Source: Pseudomonas laurylsulfatiphila
GTDB taxonomy: Bacteria > Pseudomonadota > Gammaproteobacteria > Pseudomonadales > Pseudomonadaceae
Length of the DNA: 64,000 bases
Direction: 5' to 3'
Assembly: GCF_002934665.1 (NCBI RefSeq)
Contig: NZ_NIRS01000005.1
Coordinates: forward strand, 124,001 to 188,000
This document shows positions 43,984-52,813 of this stretch, piece after piece. Below the pieces are notes generated by a model. That model was not told the DNA's origin. It saw nothing but the letters and a program-made list of their open reading frames with translations, and searched no databases. Numbering within the stretch: position 1 is the stretch's first letter; each line of letters opens with the position of its first letter. Made by a program: the position numbers and the translations under genes.

Positions 43984-44949
43984 ATGACCTTCATCACCGA
44001 AATCAAAACCTTCGCCGCCCTGGGCAGCGGCGTCATCGGCAGCGGCTGGGTGTCCCGCGCCCTCGCCCATGGCCTGAACGTAGTGGCCTGGGACCCGGCA
44101 CCAGGCGCTGAAGCAGCCCTGCGCAAACGCGTCGCAAACGCTTGGGGTGCACTGGAGAAACAAGGCCTGGCGCCGGGTGCATCGCAGGATCGCCTGCGTT
44201 TTGTCGCGACCATCGAAGAATGCGTTCGCGATGCCGATTTCATCCAGGAAAGTGCCCCGGAACGGCTGGAGCTGAAACTGGACCTGCACAGCAAAATCAG
44301 CGCGGCAGCCAAGCCCAATGCGTTGATCGGCTCCAGCACCTCCGGCCTGTTGCCGAGCGAGTTCTACGAGAGTGCCACGCACCCGGAGCGTTGCGTGGTC
44401 GGTCACCCGTTCAACCCGGTTTATCTGCTGCCGCTGGTCGAAGTGGTCGGCGGTAAAAACACCGCGCCCGAAGCCGTGCAAGCGGCGATGAAAGTCTATG
44501 AATCCCTGGGGATGCGCCCGTTGCACGTGCGCAAGGAAGTGCCGGGGTTCATCGCCGACCGCCTGCTCGAAGCGCTGTGGCGTGAGGCCCTGCACCTGGT
44601 CAACGACGGTGTGGCGACTACCGGTGAAATCGACGATGCAATCCGCTTCGGCGCGGGCCTGCGCTGGTCGTTCATGGGCACCTTCCTGACCTACACCCTG
44701 GCCGGTGGTGATGCCGGTATGCGTCACTTCATGGCGCAGTTCGGCCCGGCGTTGCAGTTGCCGTGGACCTACCTGCCGGCGCCGGAACTGACCGACAAAC
44801 TGATCGACGACGTGGTCGATGGCACCAGCGATCAACTAGGTAAACACAGCATTTCAGCGCTGGAGCGCTATCGTGATGACTGCTTGCTGGCAGTGCTGGA
44901 GGCGGTGAAGACCACCAAAGAGAAACATGGGATGGCCTTCAGCGAGTAG
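43984..44949 (+). CDS. cdhA: L-carnitine dehydrogenase
   Basis: 321 residues with the 3-hydroxyacyl-CoA-dehydrogenase fold; it oxidises L-carnitine to 3-dehydrocarnitine with NAD. The cofactor motif ALGSGVIGSGWVSRALAHG spans residues about 12-30. The active-site region SSTSGLLPSEFYESATHPERCVVGHPFNPVYLLPLVEVVGG contains the catalytic His and the Asn/Pro signature of the family. The protein lacks the separate CdhB fusion found in some bacteria; here thioesterase is a distinct gene (45081). Confidence 0.93.
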   Translation: MTFITEIKTFAALGSGVIGSGWVSRALAHGLNVVAWDPAPGAEAALRKRVANAWGALEKQGLAPGASQDRLRFVATIEECVRDADFIQESAPERLELKLDLHSKISAAAKPNALIGSSTSGLLPSEFYESATHPERCVVGHPFNPVYLLPLVEVVGGKNTAPEAVQAAMKVYESLGMRPLHVRKEVPGFIADRLLEALWREALHLVNDGVATTGEIDDAIRFGAGLRWSFMGTFLTYTLAGGDAGMRHFMAQFGPALQLPWTYLPAPELTDKLIDDVVDGTSDQLGKHSISALERYRDDCLLAVLEAVKTTKEKHGMAFSE

Positions 44950-44959
44950 ACCACCCATT

Positions 44960-45054
44960 GTGTAGGAGCTGGCTTGCCAGCGATGAGGCCGGAACATCCG
45001 TCACCTCTGCAGCGCTGCAAACAATGCTATCGCCGGCAAGCCGGCTCCTACAGG
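44960..45054. repeat. REPIN between cdhA and cdhB
   Basis: Arms TGTAGGAGCTGGCTTGCCAGCGATG and CTATCGCCGGCAAGCCGGCTCC; the two arms differ in their stem bases (TGGC/GCCA versus CCGGC/GCCGG). Confidence 0.85.
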
Positions 45055-45080
45055 ACGCAATCATTTTCGGATGTGATGAC

Positions 45081-45557
45081 ATGCCCACCCTCACCACCTA
45101 CCAAACCACCATCATCCCCGACTGGGTCGACTACAACGGCCACCTGCGCGACGCCTTCTACCTGCTGATTTTCAGCTACGCCACCGACGCCCTGATGGAT
45201 CGCCTGGGCCTGGACAGCAACAGCCGCGAAGCCAGCGGCAACTCGTTGTTCACCCTCGAACTGCACCTCAACTACCTGCACGAAGTGAAGCTCGACGCCC
45301 AAGTCGAAGTGCACACCCAAATCATTGCCCACGACAGCAAACGCCTGCACCTCTATCACAGCCTGCATCGGGTCGGTGATGCCCAGGAGCTTGCAGGCAA
45401 CGAACAGATGCTGCTGCACGTGGATCTCGCCGGACCGCGCTCGGCCCCGTTCAGCGAACAGTCCTTGAATCGGCTGCAAGCCATCGTCGCCGAACAGGCG
45501 GACCTGCCAACGCCCGGGTACATTGGCCGAGTGATCGCATTACCCCCAAAAAAATAA
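45081..45557 (+). CDS. cdhB: Betainyl-CoA thioesterase
   Basis: A 158-residue hotdog-fold thioesterase that releases glycine betaine from betainyl-CoA. The 4HBT-type motif IPDWVDYNGHLRDAFYLLIFSYATDALMDRLG carries the active-site Asp. I start at ATG 45081; the longer frame upstream reads through the REPIN. It lies 13 bp before the butyrobetaine dioxygenase. Confidence 0.88.
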   Translation: MPTLTTYQTTIIPDWVDYNGHLRDAFYLLIFSYATDALMDRLGLDSNSREASGNSLFTLELHLNYLHEVKLDAQVEVHTQIIAHDSKRLHLYHSLHRVGDAQELAGNEQMLLHVDLAGPRSAPFSEQSLNRLQAIVAEQADLPTPGYIGRVIALPPKK

Positions 45558-45570
45558 TAAGGAGATCGCC

Positions 45571-46734
45571 ATGAACACTGCCGCTGCATTTGCCGACTTT
45601 CGTACCTATCCGTTGATCAGCGCACTGACTGGCGTGCAGACACTGGCGGACCGGATTCTGGTGAAGTGGGCCGACGATCGCGTCAGCCCTTTCCACCATC
45701 AATGGCTGCGGGATAACTGCCCGTGCCCGCAGTGCGTCTACACCGTGACCCGCGAGCAAGTGCTGGAAATCGTCGATGTGGCTCAAGACCTGATGCCTGA
45801 CGCCGTACACCTCGACACCGATGGTTGCCTGTCGGTGGATTGGCAGGATGGCCACGCCAGCCGCTTCGATCCCGGCTGGCTGCGCGCCCACGCCTATGAC
45901 GATGAATCCCGCGCCGAACGCCTGGCACGCAAGCCGAAAGCCAGGCTCTGGCACAGTGATTTGCAGTTGCCGGTGTTCGAATATCAAGCCCTGATGAACG
46001 ACCCACAGGCGTTGCTGCAATGGCTGCTGGCGGTTCGCGATGTCGGCCTGACCCAGGTTCGTGGCGTGCCCACCGAGCCCGGCTCTCTGAAGCTGATCGC
46101 GCAACGGATTTCCTTCATCCGCGAGAGCAATTTCGGCGTGCTATTCAACGTGCAGTCGAAGGCCGATGCCGACAGCAACGCCTATACCGCTTTCAACCTT
46201 CCGCTGCACAGCGATTTGCCGACCCGGGAGTTGCAACCGGGGCTGCAATTCTTGCATTGCCTGGTCAATGACGCCGAGGGCGGCGAAAGCATTTTTGTCG
46301 ACGGTTTTGCCATCGCCGATGCGCTGCGTCGCGAAGACCCGGAGTCATTCAAAAGCCTTTGCGAAATCCCCGTGGAGTTTCGCAACAAGGACCGCCACAG
46401 CGACTACCGCTGCCTCGCGCCGATCATCGCCCTGGATACGTTGGGGCAGGTATCGGAAATCCGCATGGCGAACTTTCTGCGCGGACCGTTCGACACCTCG
46501 GTGGAACAGATGCCCAAGCTCTATCACGCCTACCGCCGCTTTATCGCGATGACGCGCGAACCCCGGTTCCGCCTGATGCAGCGGCTCAATCCCGGTGAGT
46601 TGTGGTGCTTCGACAACCGCCGCACCCTGCACGCCCGCAACGCCTTCGACCCCGCCACCGGAGCGCGGCATTTCCAGGGTTGCTACGTCGACCGGGATGA
46701 GTTGTTGTCGCGCATCCTCGTGCTGCAACGTTAG
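45571..46734 (+). CDS. Gamma-butyrobetaine dioxygenase
   Basis: 387 residues; Fe(II)/2-oxoglutarate-dependent hydroxylation of gamma-butyrobetaine to L-carnitine. The N-terminal zinc site uses C50, C52, C55 and probably H95 (NCPCPQC ... DGHASRF). The iron facial triad is H213/D215 (LPLHSDLP) and H354 (RRTLHARNAF), with the 2-oxoglutarate Arg after it. AAGGAGA lies about 7 nt before the ATG. Placed last in the carnitine run, it supplies carnitine to CdhA. Confidence 0.92.
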   Translation: MNTAAAFADFRTYPLISALTGVQTLADRILVKWADDRVSPFHHQWLRDNCPCPQCVYTVTREQVLEIVDVAQDLMPDAVHLDTDGCLSVDWQDGHASRFDPGWLRAHAYDDESRAERLARKPKARLWHSDLQLPVFEYQALMNDPQALLQWLLAVRDVGLTQVRGVPTEPGSLKLIAQRISFIRESNFGVLFNVQSKADADSNAYTAFNLPLHSDLPTRELQPGLQFLHCLVNDAEGGESIFVDGFAIADALRREDPESFKSLCEIPVEFRNKDRHSDYRCLAPIIALDTLGQVSEIRMANFLRGPFDTSVEQMPKLYHAYRRFIAMTREPRFRLMQRLNPGELWCFDNRRTLHARNAFDPATGARHFQGCYVDRDELLSRILVLQR

Positions 46735-46750
46735 ACCGAGTTATCGTTTA

Positions 46751-46833
46751 TTCGCGAGCAGGCTCGCTCCCACAGTTGACCGCGATCTCTCAGACGAATG
46801 CGGCTGAATGTGGGAGCGAGCCTGCTCGCGATG
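46751..46833. repeat. REPIN downstream of the butyrobetaine dioxygenase
   Basis: Arms TTCGCGAGCAGGCTCGCTCCCAC and GTGGGAGCGAGCCTGCTCGCGATGG lie at the start of the 387-bp gene-free stretch 46735-47121. Confidence 0.85.
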
Positions 46834-46872
46834 GCGTCCGAAAAGGCAATACAAGCCCCCTGATTCACAGAC

Positions 46873-46911
46873 AAAAAAAAAGCCCCGATCAAGCCGTGAC
46901 AGGATCGAGGC
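46873..46911 (-). terminator. Rho-independent terminator facing the minus strand
   Basis: On the minus strand a 9-bp stem (46903-46911 with 46882-46890, one mismatch) and a 12-nt loop are followed by nine U (the A run at 46873-46881). No minus-strand gene ends here: the next one to the right, gbdR, stops at 47500 behind a plus-strand gene. It could end a small RNA started in 46912-47121. Confidence 0.6.
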
Positions 46912-47121
46912 AGAGGGTACTGTTGAGGAGCTGCCGTGCGAGGGTGACCAAACCTTCGTGAAGCGAGCTGAGCCCAGTGTGCCCACTCCTCTGAACGGCA
47001 AGTTAGTCGAAAACGACCTGTTCATAGCCATTGCGGCCATTGCGACAATTCGCCCTTGCTGCTACTGCGTGGCCCTACCAGAATCGAGCCACGACACCGT
47101 TCCCTGAAGAAGGATTGCGTC

Positions 47122-47388
47122 ATGATGCACGCCGATTTGATAGACCAGGAAGACCTGTTGGGCCAGCTCAAGTCATTGGGATTCGAGGTGCCCACCGGCG
47201 CCACCGCCGAGCAGGCCTGCGAGTGTGCGGTACGGGGTTTGAACGATGTACGGGCGATGACCCTGCGGACCATGGTCAAGCAGATGTACACCAGCAGCGC
47301 GACGATCCTGCCAGCGGTGCGTCAGGCGATCGACAAGCAGTTGTTGCCAGCGTTGGCGGAGTATCAGCAGAGCCACACAGGCCGATAA
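47122..47388 (+). CDS. Conserved small hypothetical protein next to gbdR
   Basis: 88 residues beginning MMHADLIDQEDLLGQLKSLGFEVP, with GAAGGA about 8 nt before the ATGATG. It is helical and soluble, with TAEQACECAVRGLNDVRAMTLRTMVKQMYTSSATILPAVRQAIDKQLLPALAEYQ. Its position matches the unknown gene beside gbdR in P. aeruginosa (PA5381, from memory). No function is assigned. Confidence 0.7.
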   Translation: MMHADLIDQEDLLGQLKSLGFEVPTGATAEQACECAVRGLNDVRAMTLRTMVKQMYTSSATILPAVRQAIDKQLLPALAEYQQSHTGR

Positions 47389-47393
47389 AAAGC

Positions 47394-47484
47394 TTCGCGG
47401 GCAAGCCCGCTCCCACAGGCTTTGTGTCAGAGCATTAATTTTGTGCTCGACACAAAGCCCTGTGGGAGCGGGCTTGCCCGCGAT
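47394..47484. repeat. REPIN between the small gene and gbdR
   Basis: Arms TTCGCGGGCAAGCCCGCTCCCAC and GTGGGAGCGGGCTTGCCCGCGAT; the spacer has the inner inverted repeat CTTTGTGTC / GACACAAAG. It lies between convergent genes and contains another intact IS110 target string. Confidence 0.85.
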
Positions 47485-47499
47485 TGCAGGCGCCTCGCT

Positions 47500-48603
47500 T
47501 TAAAGCCGTACGCTGGCAAACGTCGACTCATTACGCGCCTGGCTCAGCGCCGACAACGGCCCGGACAACGGCGACAGCACCAAGGCTTGCGGCAACGGCA
47601 TCATCGCCACTTGCTGGGTAGTGTTGGAGCCTACACGCTCGTCACGCGGCGGAATGCCGAAGTATTCGCGGTAGCACTTGGAGAAGTGCGGCGTGGACAC
47701 AAAACCGCACACCGACGCCACTTCGATGATCGACATCGGCGTTTGCTTGAGCAGTTGCCGAGCGCGGATCAGCCGCAGTTTGAGGTAGTAACGCGACGGC
47801 GAGCAGTGCAGGTATTTCTGGAACAGGCGTTCGAGCTGACGACGGGATACCGCGACATAGACGGCCAGTTCGTCGAGATCGATCGGCTCTTCGAGGTTGG
47901 CTTCCATCAGCGCAACGATTTCCTGCAGTTTTGGCTGATTCGTACCGAGCATGTGCTTGAGCGGTACACGCTGGTGATCCTGCTCGTTGCGAATGCGCTC
48001 GTAGACGAACATTTCCGAAATGGCTGCCGACAGTTCACGGCCGTGATCGCGGCTGATCAGGTGCAGCATCATGTCCAGCGGCGCGGTGCCGCCGGAGCTG
48101 GTGAAACGGTTACGGTCGAGGGTGAACAGGCGGGTGCTCATGGCTACACGCGGGAAAGCTTCCTGCATCGCTGCCAGGCATTCCCAGTGCACGCTGCAAT
48201 CGAAGCCGTCGAGCAGGCCGGCGCAGGCCAGGGCCCAGCTGCCGGTGCACACCGCGCCGAGGCGGCGGGACTGGCGGGCCTGGCTTTGCAGCCATGACAC
48301 GTGTTCACGGGTCACAGTGCGCTGGATGCCGATACCGCCGCACACGATGACCGTGTCCATTGGCGGAGCTTTGTGCATGGAGGCGTCGGGGGTGATCTGC
48401 AGGCCGTCACTGGCCCAGACCTGGCCGCCATCGACGGTGAGGGTGGTCCACCGATACAGCTCGCGACCGGACAACTGGTTGGCCATGCGCAGGGGTTCCA
48501 CTGCGGAGGCCAGAGAAATCAGCGTGAAATTGTCCAGCAGCAGAAAGCCGATGGATTGAGGCGCACGGTTCTGGGGTTGGGCCCCGGAGTTGAACGTCGT
48601 CAT
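47500..48603 (-). CDS. gbdR: Glycine betaine/dimethylglycine-responsive activator GbdR
   Basis: 367 residues of the GlxA-type AraC family, same architecture as cdhR. The N-terminal DJ-1/PfpI-like sensor domain (IGFLLLDNFTLISLASAVEPLRMANQ) has GAVCTGSWALACAGLLDGF. The C-terminal AraC HTH has ELAVYVAVSRRQLERLFQKYLHCSPSRYY and MSIIEVASVCGFVSTPHFSKCYREYFG. A 45-residue extension after the HTH (NTTQQVAMMPLPQALVLSPLSG) is longer than in cdhR. It is expected to activate gbcA, gbcB, dgcA, glyA-sox and choX on betaine or dimethylglycine. Confidence 0.93.
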   Translation of the reverse strand: MTTFNSGAQPQNRAPQSIGFLLLDNFTLISLASAVEPLRMANQLSGRELYRWTTLTVDGGQVWASDGLQITPDASMHKAPPMDTVIVCGGIGIQRTVTREHVSWLQSQARQSRRLGAVCTGSWALACAGLLDGFDCSVHWECLAAMQEAFPRVAMSTRLFTLDRNRFTSSGGTAPLDMMLHLISRDHGRELSAAISEMFVYERIRNEQDHQRVPLKHMLGTNQPKLQEIVALMEANLEEPIDLDELAVYVAVSRRQLERLFQKYLHCSPSRYYLKLRLIRARQLLKQTPMSIIEVASVCGFVSTPHFSKCYREYFGIPPRDERVGSNTTQQVAMMPLPQALVLSPLSGPLSALSQARNESTFASVRL

Positions 48604-48968
48604 CGCGGTATCTCCTCACACAAAGCGGGTGATGGCCTCAGGCGGAGGCTCTTTTTATTGCCATCGTTCTCGCGTGGGAGACGGGCTTTGTAATGACAGA
48701 GCAATTGCCATGCCTAAATTTGAATGCGCGTTCAATAACTCCTAAAAACGACGTCGGAATGTGTCTATATATGTCTCGCAAGGCGTGGGGATTTAAATGG
48801 CCATCAGGACTGGCAAGCGCCCCGGCTCACGAGCGGTGAGCAATTCGGTAGCACTTGTGGGAACGGCGTTGCGCCGCACTGGAAAGGAGTGTCACCGCAG
48901 GCACGGGTGACGGGCGGTCAAAGGCGGGTTGGCGCCCGATCACTGGCGAGGCGATTTATCTGTGAGCG

Positions 48969-48992
48969 ACGCGCCAAAAGGTGGCGCGTTTT
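48969..48992 (+). terminator. Orphan terminator-like hairpin
   Basis: ACGCGCCA and TGGCGCGT form a perfect 8-bp stem around AAAAGG (wait of 5 nt), followed by TTTC. No annotated plus-strand gene precedes it. The region 48604-48968 upstream contains gbdR's promoter and otherwise no frame, so a small plus-strand RNA is possible. Nothing else was recognised in the 538-bp gap. Confidence 0.4.
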
Positions 48993-49037
48993 CGAGCGGG
49001 TGTTCACTTAACGCGCAATTTTGACTGGTCTGGCGCT

Positions 49038-49128
49038 ATCGCGAGCAAGCTCGCTCCCACAGGGATCAAGGTGAACACAATTTTTGTGACCGACGCAAAA
49101 CCCGTGGGAGCGAGCTTGCTCGCGATGG
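49038..49128. repeat. REPIN upstream of gbdR, downstream of sdaB
   Basis: Arms TATCGCGAGCAAGCTCGCTCCCAC and GTGGGAGCGAGCTTGCTCGCGATGG; the spacer has AACACAATTTTTGTGACC. Confidence 0.85.
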
Positions 49129-49141
49129 GGTCGACGCGGTC

Positions 49142-50518
49142 TCAACACTCCACAGCACTCACCGCCAACCCACCCCGCGATGTCTCCTTGTATTTGTCAT
49201 GCATGTCGGCACCGGTATCGCGCATGGTGCGGATCACCCGGTCCAGCGAAATGAAGTGCTGACCATCGCCCCGCAACGCCATCTGCGCGGCATTGATCGC
49301 CTTCACCGCTGCAATCGCGTTGCGCTCGATGCACGGCACCTGGACCAGTCCACCCACCGGGTCGCAGGTCAGGCCGAGGTTGTGTTCCAGACCGATTTCC
49401 GCCGCGTTGCACAGTTGCTCTGGCGTGGCGCCAAGGATTTCCGCCAGCCCGGCGGCCGCCATGGCGCAGGCCGAACCGACTTCGCCCTGGCAACCGACTT
49501 CGGCACCGGAGATCGAGGCGTTCTTCTTGCACAGGATGCCCACCGCCGCCGCACCGAGGAAGTAGTCGACGACATTGGCGTCGGTCACGGCCTCGCTGAA
49601 CTTCATGAAGTAGTGCAGCACGGCCGGAATGATCCCCGCCGCGCCGTTGGTCGGTGCCGTGACCATGCGCCCGCCGGCGGCGTTTTCTTCGTTGACCGCC
49701 AGGGCGAACAGGTTGACCCATTCCATGGCGCTCAAGGTCGAGCCGATCACATTGGGTTTGTTCAGTTCCTGAAGGCTGCGATGCAGCTTGGCCGCGCGGC
49801 GGCGCACGTTCAGCCCGCCGGGTAGGATGCCTTCGTGTTTCAGGCCCTGTTCGACGCAATCCTGCATGGCGCGCCAGAGCGTCATCAGGCCGCTGCGGAT
49901 TTCCTCTTCGCTGCGCCAGACTTTCTCGTTGGCCATCATTAATTCCGCCACGCGCAGGTTGTGCTTCTTGCATAGCTGCAACAGCTCGGCGGCGCTGGAA
50001 AAGTCATAAGGAAGTACGGTGCGATCCAGATCCACGACACCGCTGGAGGCTTGCGCCTCATCGACGACAAAACCGCCGCCAACCGAATAGTAGGTGTCGC
50101 GATGCAATTCGCCGTCATCACCTTCGACAACCAGGGTCATGGCGTTGGGGTGGAACGGCAGGTTTTCGTCGATCAGGCGCATGTCCCGGGCCCAGACGAA
50201 CGGCACCGACAGGCGACCGTCGAGCAACAGCGTGTGGGTTTCGCGCAGGGCCTGGATACGGATGCCGATTTGCGACGGATCGATCGCATCCGGCCACTCG
50301 CCCATCAAGCCCATGATCACCGCGTTGTCGCTGCCGTGGCCGATGCCGGTGGCCGACAACGAGCCAAACAGCTGGACCTCGACACGCCGCACCTGTTCCA
50401 GCAGCCCCCGCTCGCGCAAGCCCTGCACAAACAACGCCGCCGCCCGCATGGGCCCCACGGTGTGCGAACTGGAAGGGCCGATGCCGATTTTGAACAGGTC
50501 GAAAACACTGATAGCCAT
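49142..50518 (-). CDS. sdaB: L-serine ammonia-lyase (iron-sulfur serine dehydratase)
   Basis: 458 residues; converts serine to pyruvate and ammonia using a 4Fe-4S cluster. The N-terminal beta domain has FDLFKIGIGPSSSHTVGPMRAA. The cluster cysteines are in GAEVGCQGEVGSACAMAAAGL and LTCDPVGGLVQVPCIERNA. I start at 50518 (MAISVFDLF). Within the betaine region it completes the route glycine to serine to pyruvate. Confidence 0.94.
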   Translation of the reverse strand: MAISVFDLFKIGIGPSSSHTVGPMRAAALFVQGLRERGLLEQVRRVEVQLFGSLSATGIGHGSDNAVIMGLMGEWPDAIDPSQIGIRIQALRETHTLLLDGRLSVPFVWARDMRLIDENLPFHPNAMTLVVEGDDGELHRDTYYSVGGGFVVDEAQASSGVVDLDRTVLPYDFSSAAELLQLCKKHNLRVAELMMANEKVWRSEEEIRSGLMTLWRAMQDCVEQGLKHEGILPGGLNVRRRAAKLHRSLQELNKPNVIGSTLSAMEWVNLFALAVNEENAAGGRMVTAPTNGAAGIIPAVLHYFMKFSEAVTDANVVDYFLGAAAVGILCKKNASISGAEVGCQGEVGSACAMAAAGLAEILGATPEQLCNAAEIGLEHNLGLTCDPVGGLVQVPCIERNAIAAVKAINAAQMALRGDGQHFISLDRVIRTMRDTGADMHDKYKETSRGGLAVSAVEC

Positions 50519-50762
50519 GACTGCCGAACTCCTGAATGGGCCCACTGCGCACGCCAAAGCGCACGGTGACGGAGCTGCTACGCTGAAGCTGCAATCCGCC
50601 GAGATGACCGCATCATCAAGCTTTTATCGTGTTGTTCGACGTCTCTAACCGACGCACTCATGCCCACCAACGCCGCGTGTCTTTTACGCCGTGTTTTCGC
50701 CGTTTTTTTGCGGTTCAGAGGGGAAAAAAGGGCTGAAAAAATCTGTAAACGACGTCACCGAC

Positions 50763-50804
50763 ACTGGATGCGACCATCCCTGTACTGGATACGACGCGCC
50801 CTGT
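50763..50804 (+). promoter_or_regulatory. Tandem 21-bp direct repeat upstream of choX (possible GbdR site)
   Basis: The adjacent units begin ACTGGATGCGACCATCCC and ACTGGATACGACGCGCCC, each 21 bp and ending CTGT. They agree at most positions and end about 150 bp before the choX start. A 21-bp pitch suits an AraC-family dimer. The gbcA-gbcB gap has related GCGAC words. The rest of the 435-bp gap 50519-50953 shows no gene. Confidence 0.45.
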
Positions 50805-50953
50805 AGGCGTCAGATTTTCACTGGTACATGATCATATCGACTCGATTGCAAGGCGCCGTGGTAGAGCTGTCTCCAGAACGCCATCCAACCGCAACCTATA
50901 AGTGCGGTGGTCCAGTCGGAACACTGCCAAAAAAAACACCAAGGAGTCCATCC

Positions 50954-51901
50954 ATGAAAGGTTCCCCGTCGTTGTTGTTGGCCGCCATGCTTAGTCTGCC
51001 GGTTCTGGCGCAAGCCGCAGAACCGGCGCAGTGCAATACCGTAAACTTCTCCGATGTCGGCTGGACCGACATCACCGCGACAACCGCGACCACCAGCGTC
51101 GTGCTCAACGCCCTCGGCTACAAGACCAAGACCACCATGATTTCCGTGCCAGTGACCTACAAGTCGCTGGCCGACGGCAAGAACATGGACGTGTTCCTGG
51201 GGAACTGGATGCCGACCATGGAAAACGACATCAAGGCCTACCGCGATGCCGGCACCGTGGATACCGTGCGTACCAACCTCAAGGGCGCCAAGTACACCCT
51301 CGCCGTCCCTCAAGCCCTGTACGACAAGGGGCTGCATGACTTCGCCGACATCGCCAAATTCAAGAAAGAACTCGACGGCAAGATCTACGGCATCGAGCCT
51401 GGCAACGACGGCAACCGCCTGATCCAGTCGATGATCGACAAGAACGCCTTCGGCCTCAAGGACGCGGGCTTCAAGGTCGTCGAGTCCAGCGAAGCCGGCA
51501 TGCTGTCGCAGGTCGACCGCGCGCAGAAACGCGACACCGCCGTGGTGTTCCTGGGCTGGGCGCCGCACCCGATGAACAAGCGTTTCAAGATTCAATACCT
51601 GACCGGCGGCGACGATTTCTTCGGCCCCGACTTTGGCGCCGCCACTGTGGCGACCAACACCCGCAAGGGCTACGCCGAGGAATGCAGCAACGTCGGTCAG
51701 TTGCTGAAAAACCTGGAGTTCACGGTCGACATGGAAAGCGAACTGATGGGCAACATCCTGGACGACAAGATGAAGCCTGACGCGGCCGCCAAGGCCTGGC
51801 TTAAAAAGAATCCACAGGTGCTCGATACCTGGCTCGCTGGCGTGACCACCACTGACGGTAAACCTGGCCTGGAAGCCGTGAAAGCCAAGCTCGCACAGTA
51901 A
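50954..51901 (+). CDS. choX: Choline-binding periplasmic protein of the ABC importer
   Basis: 315 residues, signal peptide ending VLAQAAEP with probable cleavage AQA|AEP. An OpuAC-type protein related to caiX: VGWTDITATTATTSVVLNALGYKTK, LGNWMPTMENDIKAY and FLGWAPHPMNKRFKIQYLTGGDD with the Trp/Tyr aromatic-box positions. I start at 50954 with AAGGAG about 9 nt upstream. It is called CbcX in Pseudomonas and is the first gene of the cbcXWV operon. Confidence 0.92.
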   Translation: MKGSPSLLLAAMLSLPVLAQAAEPAQCNTVNFSDVGWTDITATTATTSVVLNALGYKTKTTMISVPVTYKSLADGKNMDVFLGNWMPTMENDIKAYRDAGTVDTVRTNLKGAKYTLAVPQALYDKGLHDFADIAKFKKELDGKIYGIEPGNDGNRLIQSMIDKNAFGLKDAGFKVVESSEAGMLSQVDRAQKRDTAVVFLGWAPHPMNKRFKIQYLTGGDDFFGPDFGAATVATNTRKGYAEECSNVGQLLKNLEFTVDMESELMGNILDDKMKPDAAAKAWLKKNPQVLDTWLAGVTTTDGKPGLEAVKAKLAQ

Positions 51902-51910
51902 TCGCTTATG

Positions 51911-51932
51911 CCGGACGGCGCAGGCCGTCCGG
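51911..51932 (+). terminator. Hairpin between choX and choW
   Basis: CCGGACGGC and GCCGTCCGG pair perfectly (9 bp, GCAG loop), followed by GCTGTTTATTT. This probably causes partial termination or stabilises the upstream message so that the binding protein is made in excess over the permease; caiX has a comparable hairpin. Confidence 0.65.
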
Positions 51933-51967
51933 GCTGTTTATTTCCTTGCATGCGGACGTTCACTACC

Positions 51968-52813
51968 ATGCTGATTGATCAGAAAATCCCCTTAGGCCAG
52001 TACATCGCGGGCTTCGTTGAATGGTTGACGCAACACGGCGCCAGCACCTTCGACGCAATCGCCGTGACACTGGAAACGATGATCCACGGCGTGACGTTTG
52101 CGCTGACCTGGTTCAACCCGCTGGTACTGATCGGCCTGATCGCGCTACTGGCACACTTCATTCAACGCAAATGGGGCCTGACCGCGTTTGTCGTTGCCTC
52201 CTTTCTGCTGATCCTCAATCTGGGGTACTGGCAGGAAACCATGGAAACCCTCGCCCAGGTGATGTTCGCCACCCTGGTCTGCGTGGTCATCGGCGTACCC
52301 TTGGGCATCGTCGCCGCGCACAAACCGATGTTCTATACTTTAATGCGTCCGGTACTCGATCTGATGCAGACCGTACCGACCTTCGTGTACCTCATTCCTA
52401 CCCTGACCCTCTTTGGTCTGGGTGTGGTCCCGGGCCTGATTTCGACGGTGGTGTTCGCGATTGCCGCGCCCATCCGCCTGACCTACCTGGGTATCCGCGA
52501 TGTTCCGGAAGAACTGATGGACGCCGGCAAGGCCTTTGGCTGCTCCCGGCGTCAGCTGCTCTCGCGAATCGAACTGCCCCACGCCATGCCAAGCATCGCG
52601 GCAGGCATCACCCAGTGCATCATGCTGTCTCTTTCGATGGTGGTGATCGCGGCACTGGTGGGCGCCGATGGTTTGGGCAAACCGGTGGTCAACGCACTGA
52701 ACACTGCTGATATCGCCCTGGGCTTCGAAGCAGGCCTGGCGATCGTACTGCTGGCGATCATGCTCGACCGTATCTGCAAACAACCCGACGCCAAGGTAGG
52801 GGGTGACGCATGA
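51968..52813 (+). CDS. choW: Choline ABC importer permease
   Basis: 281 residues, about six or seven membrane helices (PLVLIGLIALLAHFI, GLTAFVVASFLLILNLGYW, VMFATLVCVVIGVPLGIVAA, LISTVVFAIAAPI, LSMVVIAALVGADGLG). The EAA-type loop is DVPEELMDAGKAFGCSRRQLLSRIELPHAMPSIAAGI. I choose 51968; an ATG at 51953 would add five residues, and neither has a strong ribosome site. It overlaps choV by 4 bp. Confidence 0.9.
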   Translation: MLIDQKIPLGQYIAGFVEWLTQHGASTFDAIAVTLETMIHGVTFALTWFNPLVLIGLIALLAHFIQRKWGLTAFVVASFLLILNLGYWQETMETLAQVMFATLVCVVIGVPLGIVAAHKPMFYTLMRPVLDLMQTVPTFVYLIPTLTLFGLGVVPGLISTVVFAIAAPIRLTYLGIRDVPEELMDAGKAFGCSRRQLLSRIELPHAMPSIAAGITQCIMLSLSMVVIAALVGADGLGKPVVNALNTADIALGFEAGLAIVLLAIMLDRICKQPDAKVGGDA

